The notes below the pieces were generated by a model that was given only the letters and a program-made list of their open reading frames with translations, was not told the DNA's origin and searched no databases. A DNA stretch of 64,000 bases from Prolixibacteraceae bacterium (lineage in GTDB: Bacteria; Bacteroidota; Bacteroidia; Bacteroidales; Prolixibacteraceae): contig DOAQ01000048.1 in the NCBI GenBank assembly GCA_003506435.1, positions 96,423-160,422 on the forward strand. Reading direction: 5' to 3'. Made by a program: the position numbers and the translations under genes. Below, one piece after another: positions 63,914 to 64,000 of this stretch (position 1 is the first letter of the stretch; every line of letters starts with the position of its first letter).

Positions 63914-64000
63914 ATTAAAACTTTAAGAAGGCTATCTATAATATGTTTTCTCTATTGGCCAAACAAAATACTGTATGTAATACCAAATGAATATATAATA

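Noticed and set aside
1..64000. CRISPR arrays, prophage, integrase or complete insertion sequence
   Set aside because: No repeat-spacer pattern, phage gene or transposase was found on either strand.

Overview
The window comes from a chromosome of a Bacteroidota bacterium, most probably a free-living anaerobe of the Marinilabiliales/Prolixibacteraceae type. Three things point there: a SusC/SusD pair, the LpxC-FabZ fusion with the lpxD-lpxC/fabZ-lpxA order, and many exact TAnnTTTG (-7) promoter elements with few Shine-Dalgarno sites. The family-level placement is inference.

Layout. 1-1250: three small AT-rich orphan genes. 1397-7737: adk, an AlkD-like protein, a flippase, a CBS/CorC membrane protein, an outer-membrane-like protein and a bleomycin-hydrolase-type protease. 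8064-8138: tRNA-His. 8233-14492: a sulfur module on the + strand, with mobA, a Tat-exported molybdopterin oxidoreductase, its four-cluster ferredoxin and NrfD/PsrC anchor (PsrABC type), two YeeE/YedE sulfur-transport proteins and a rhodanese-like protein that lacks the catalytic Cys and ends in Gly-Gly-Cys. 14500-14632 and 44855-44997: two oppositely oriented copies of a MITE-like repeat.

15197-33392 is the most interesting region. Eleven co-directional minus-strand genes face a DeoR-family regulator. They encode a periplasmic glycerophosphodiester phosphodiesterase, an sn-glycerol-1-phosphate dehydrogenase (AraM/EgsA type), a GlpT-type organophosphate transporter, a NagD-type phosphatase, a surface lipoprotein, SusC, SusD, a sulfatase, two calcineurin-type phosphoesterases and a polyol-permease-like transporter. 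No glycoside hydrolase is present. I read it as a utilization locus for a glycerol-phosphate or polyol-phosphate polymer or headgroup (teichoic-acid-like, phosphoglycerol-decorated glycan, or archaeal-type lipid headgroup), in which glycerol-1-phosphate is oxidised to dihydroxyacetone phosphate. Between the divergent promoters are three phased 10-bp repeats and an inverted copy, a likely DeoR operator.

33474-48634: YhcH-family protein, serA, transketolase, a TlpA-like thioredoxin, murA (with Asp in place of the fosfomycin-target Cys), a DUF4290 protein, a UvrD/PcrA helicase, a mannonate pathway (uxuA plus an SDR mannonate oxidoreductase) with a Nudix-type regulator and two matching palindromes, a tail-anchored protein and an M24 aminopeptidase. 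48815-51139: a PHP phosphoesterase and a MNT-HEPN pair. 51229-55776: lipid A operon with an HD-domain protein. 55993-60838: rimP-nusA-infB. 60994-63381: gcvH, tsaE and alanine dehydrogenase. 63527-63913: an AT-rich orphan.
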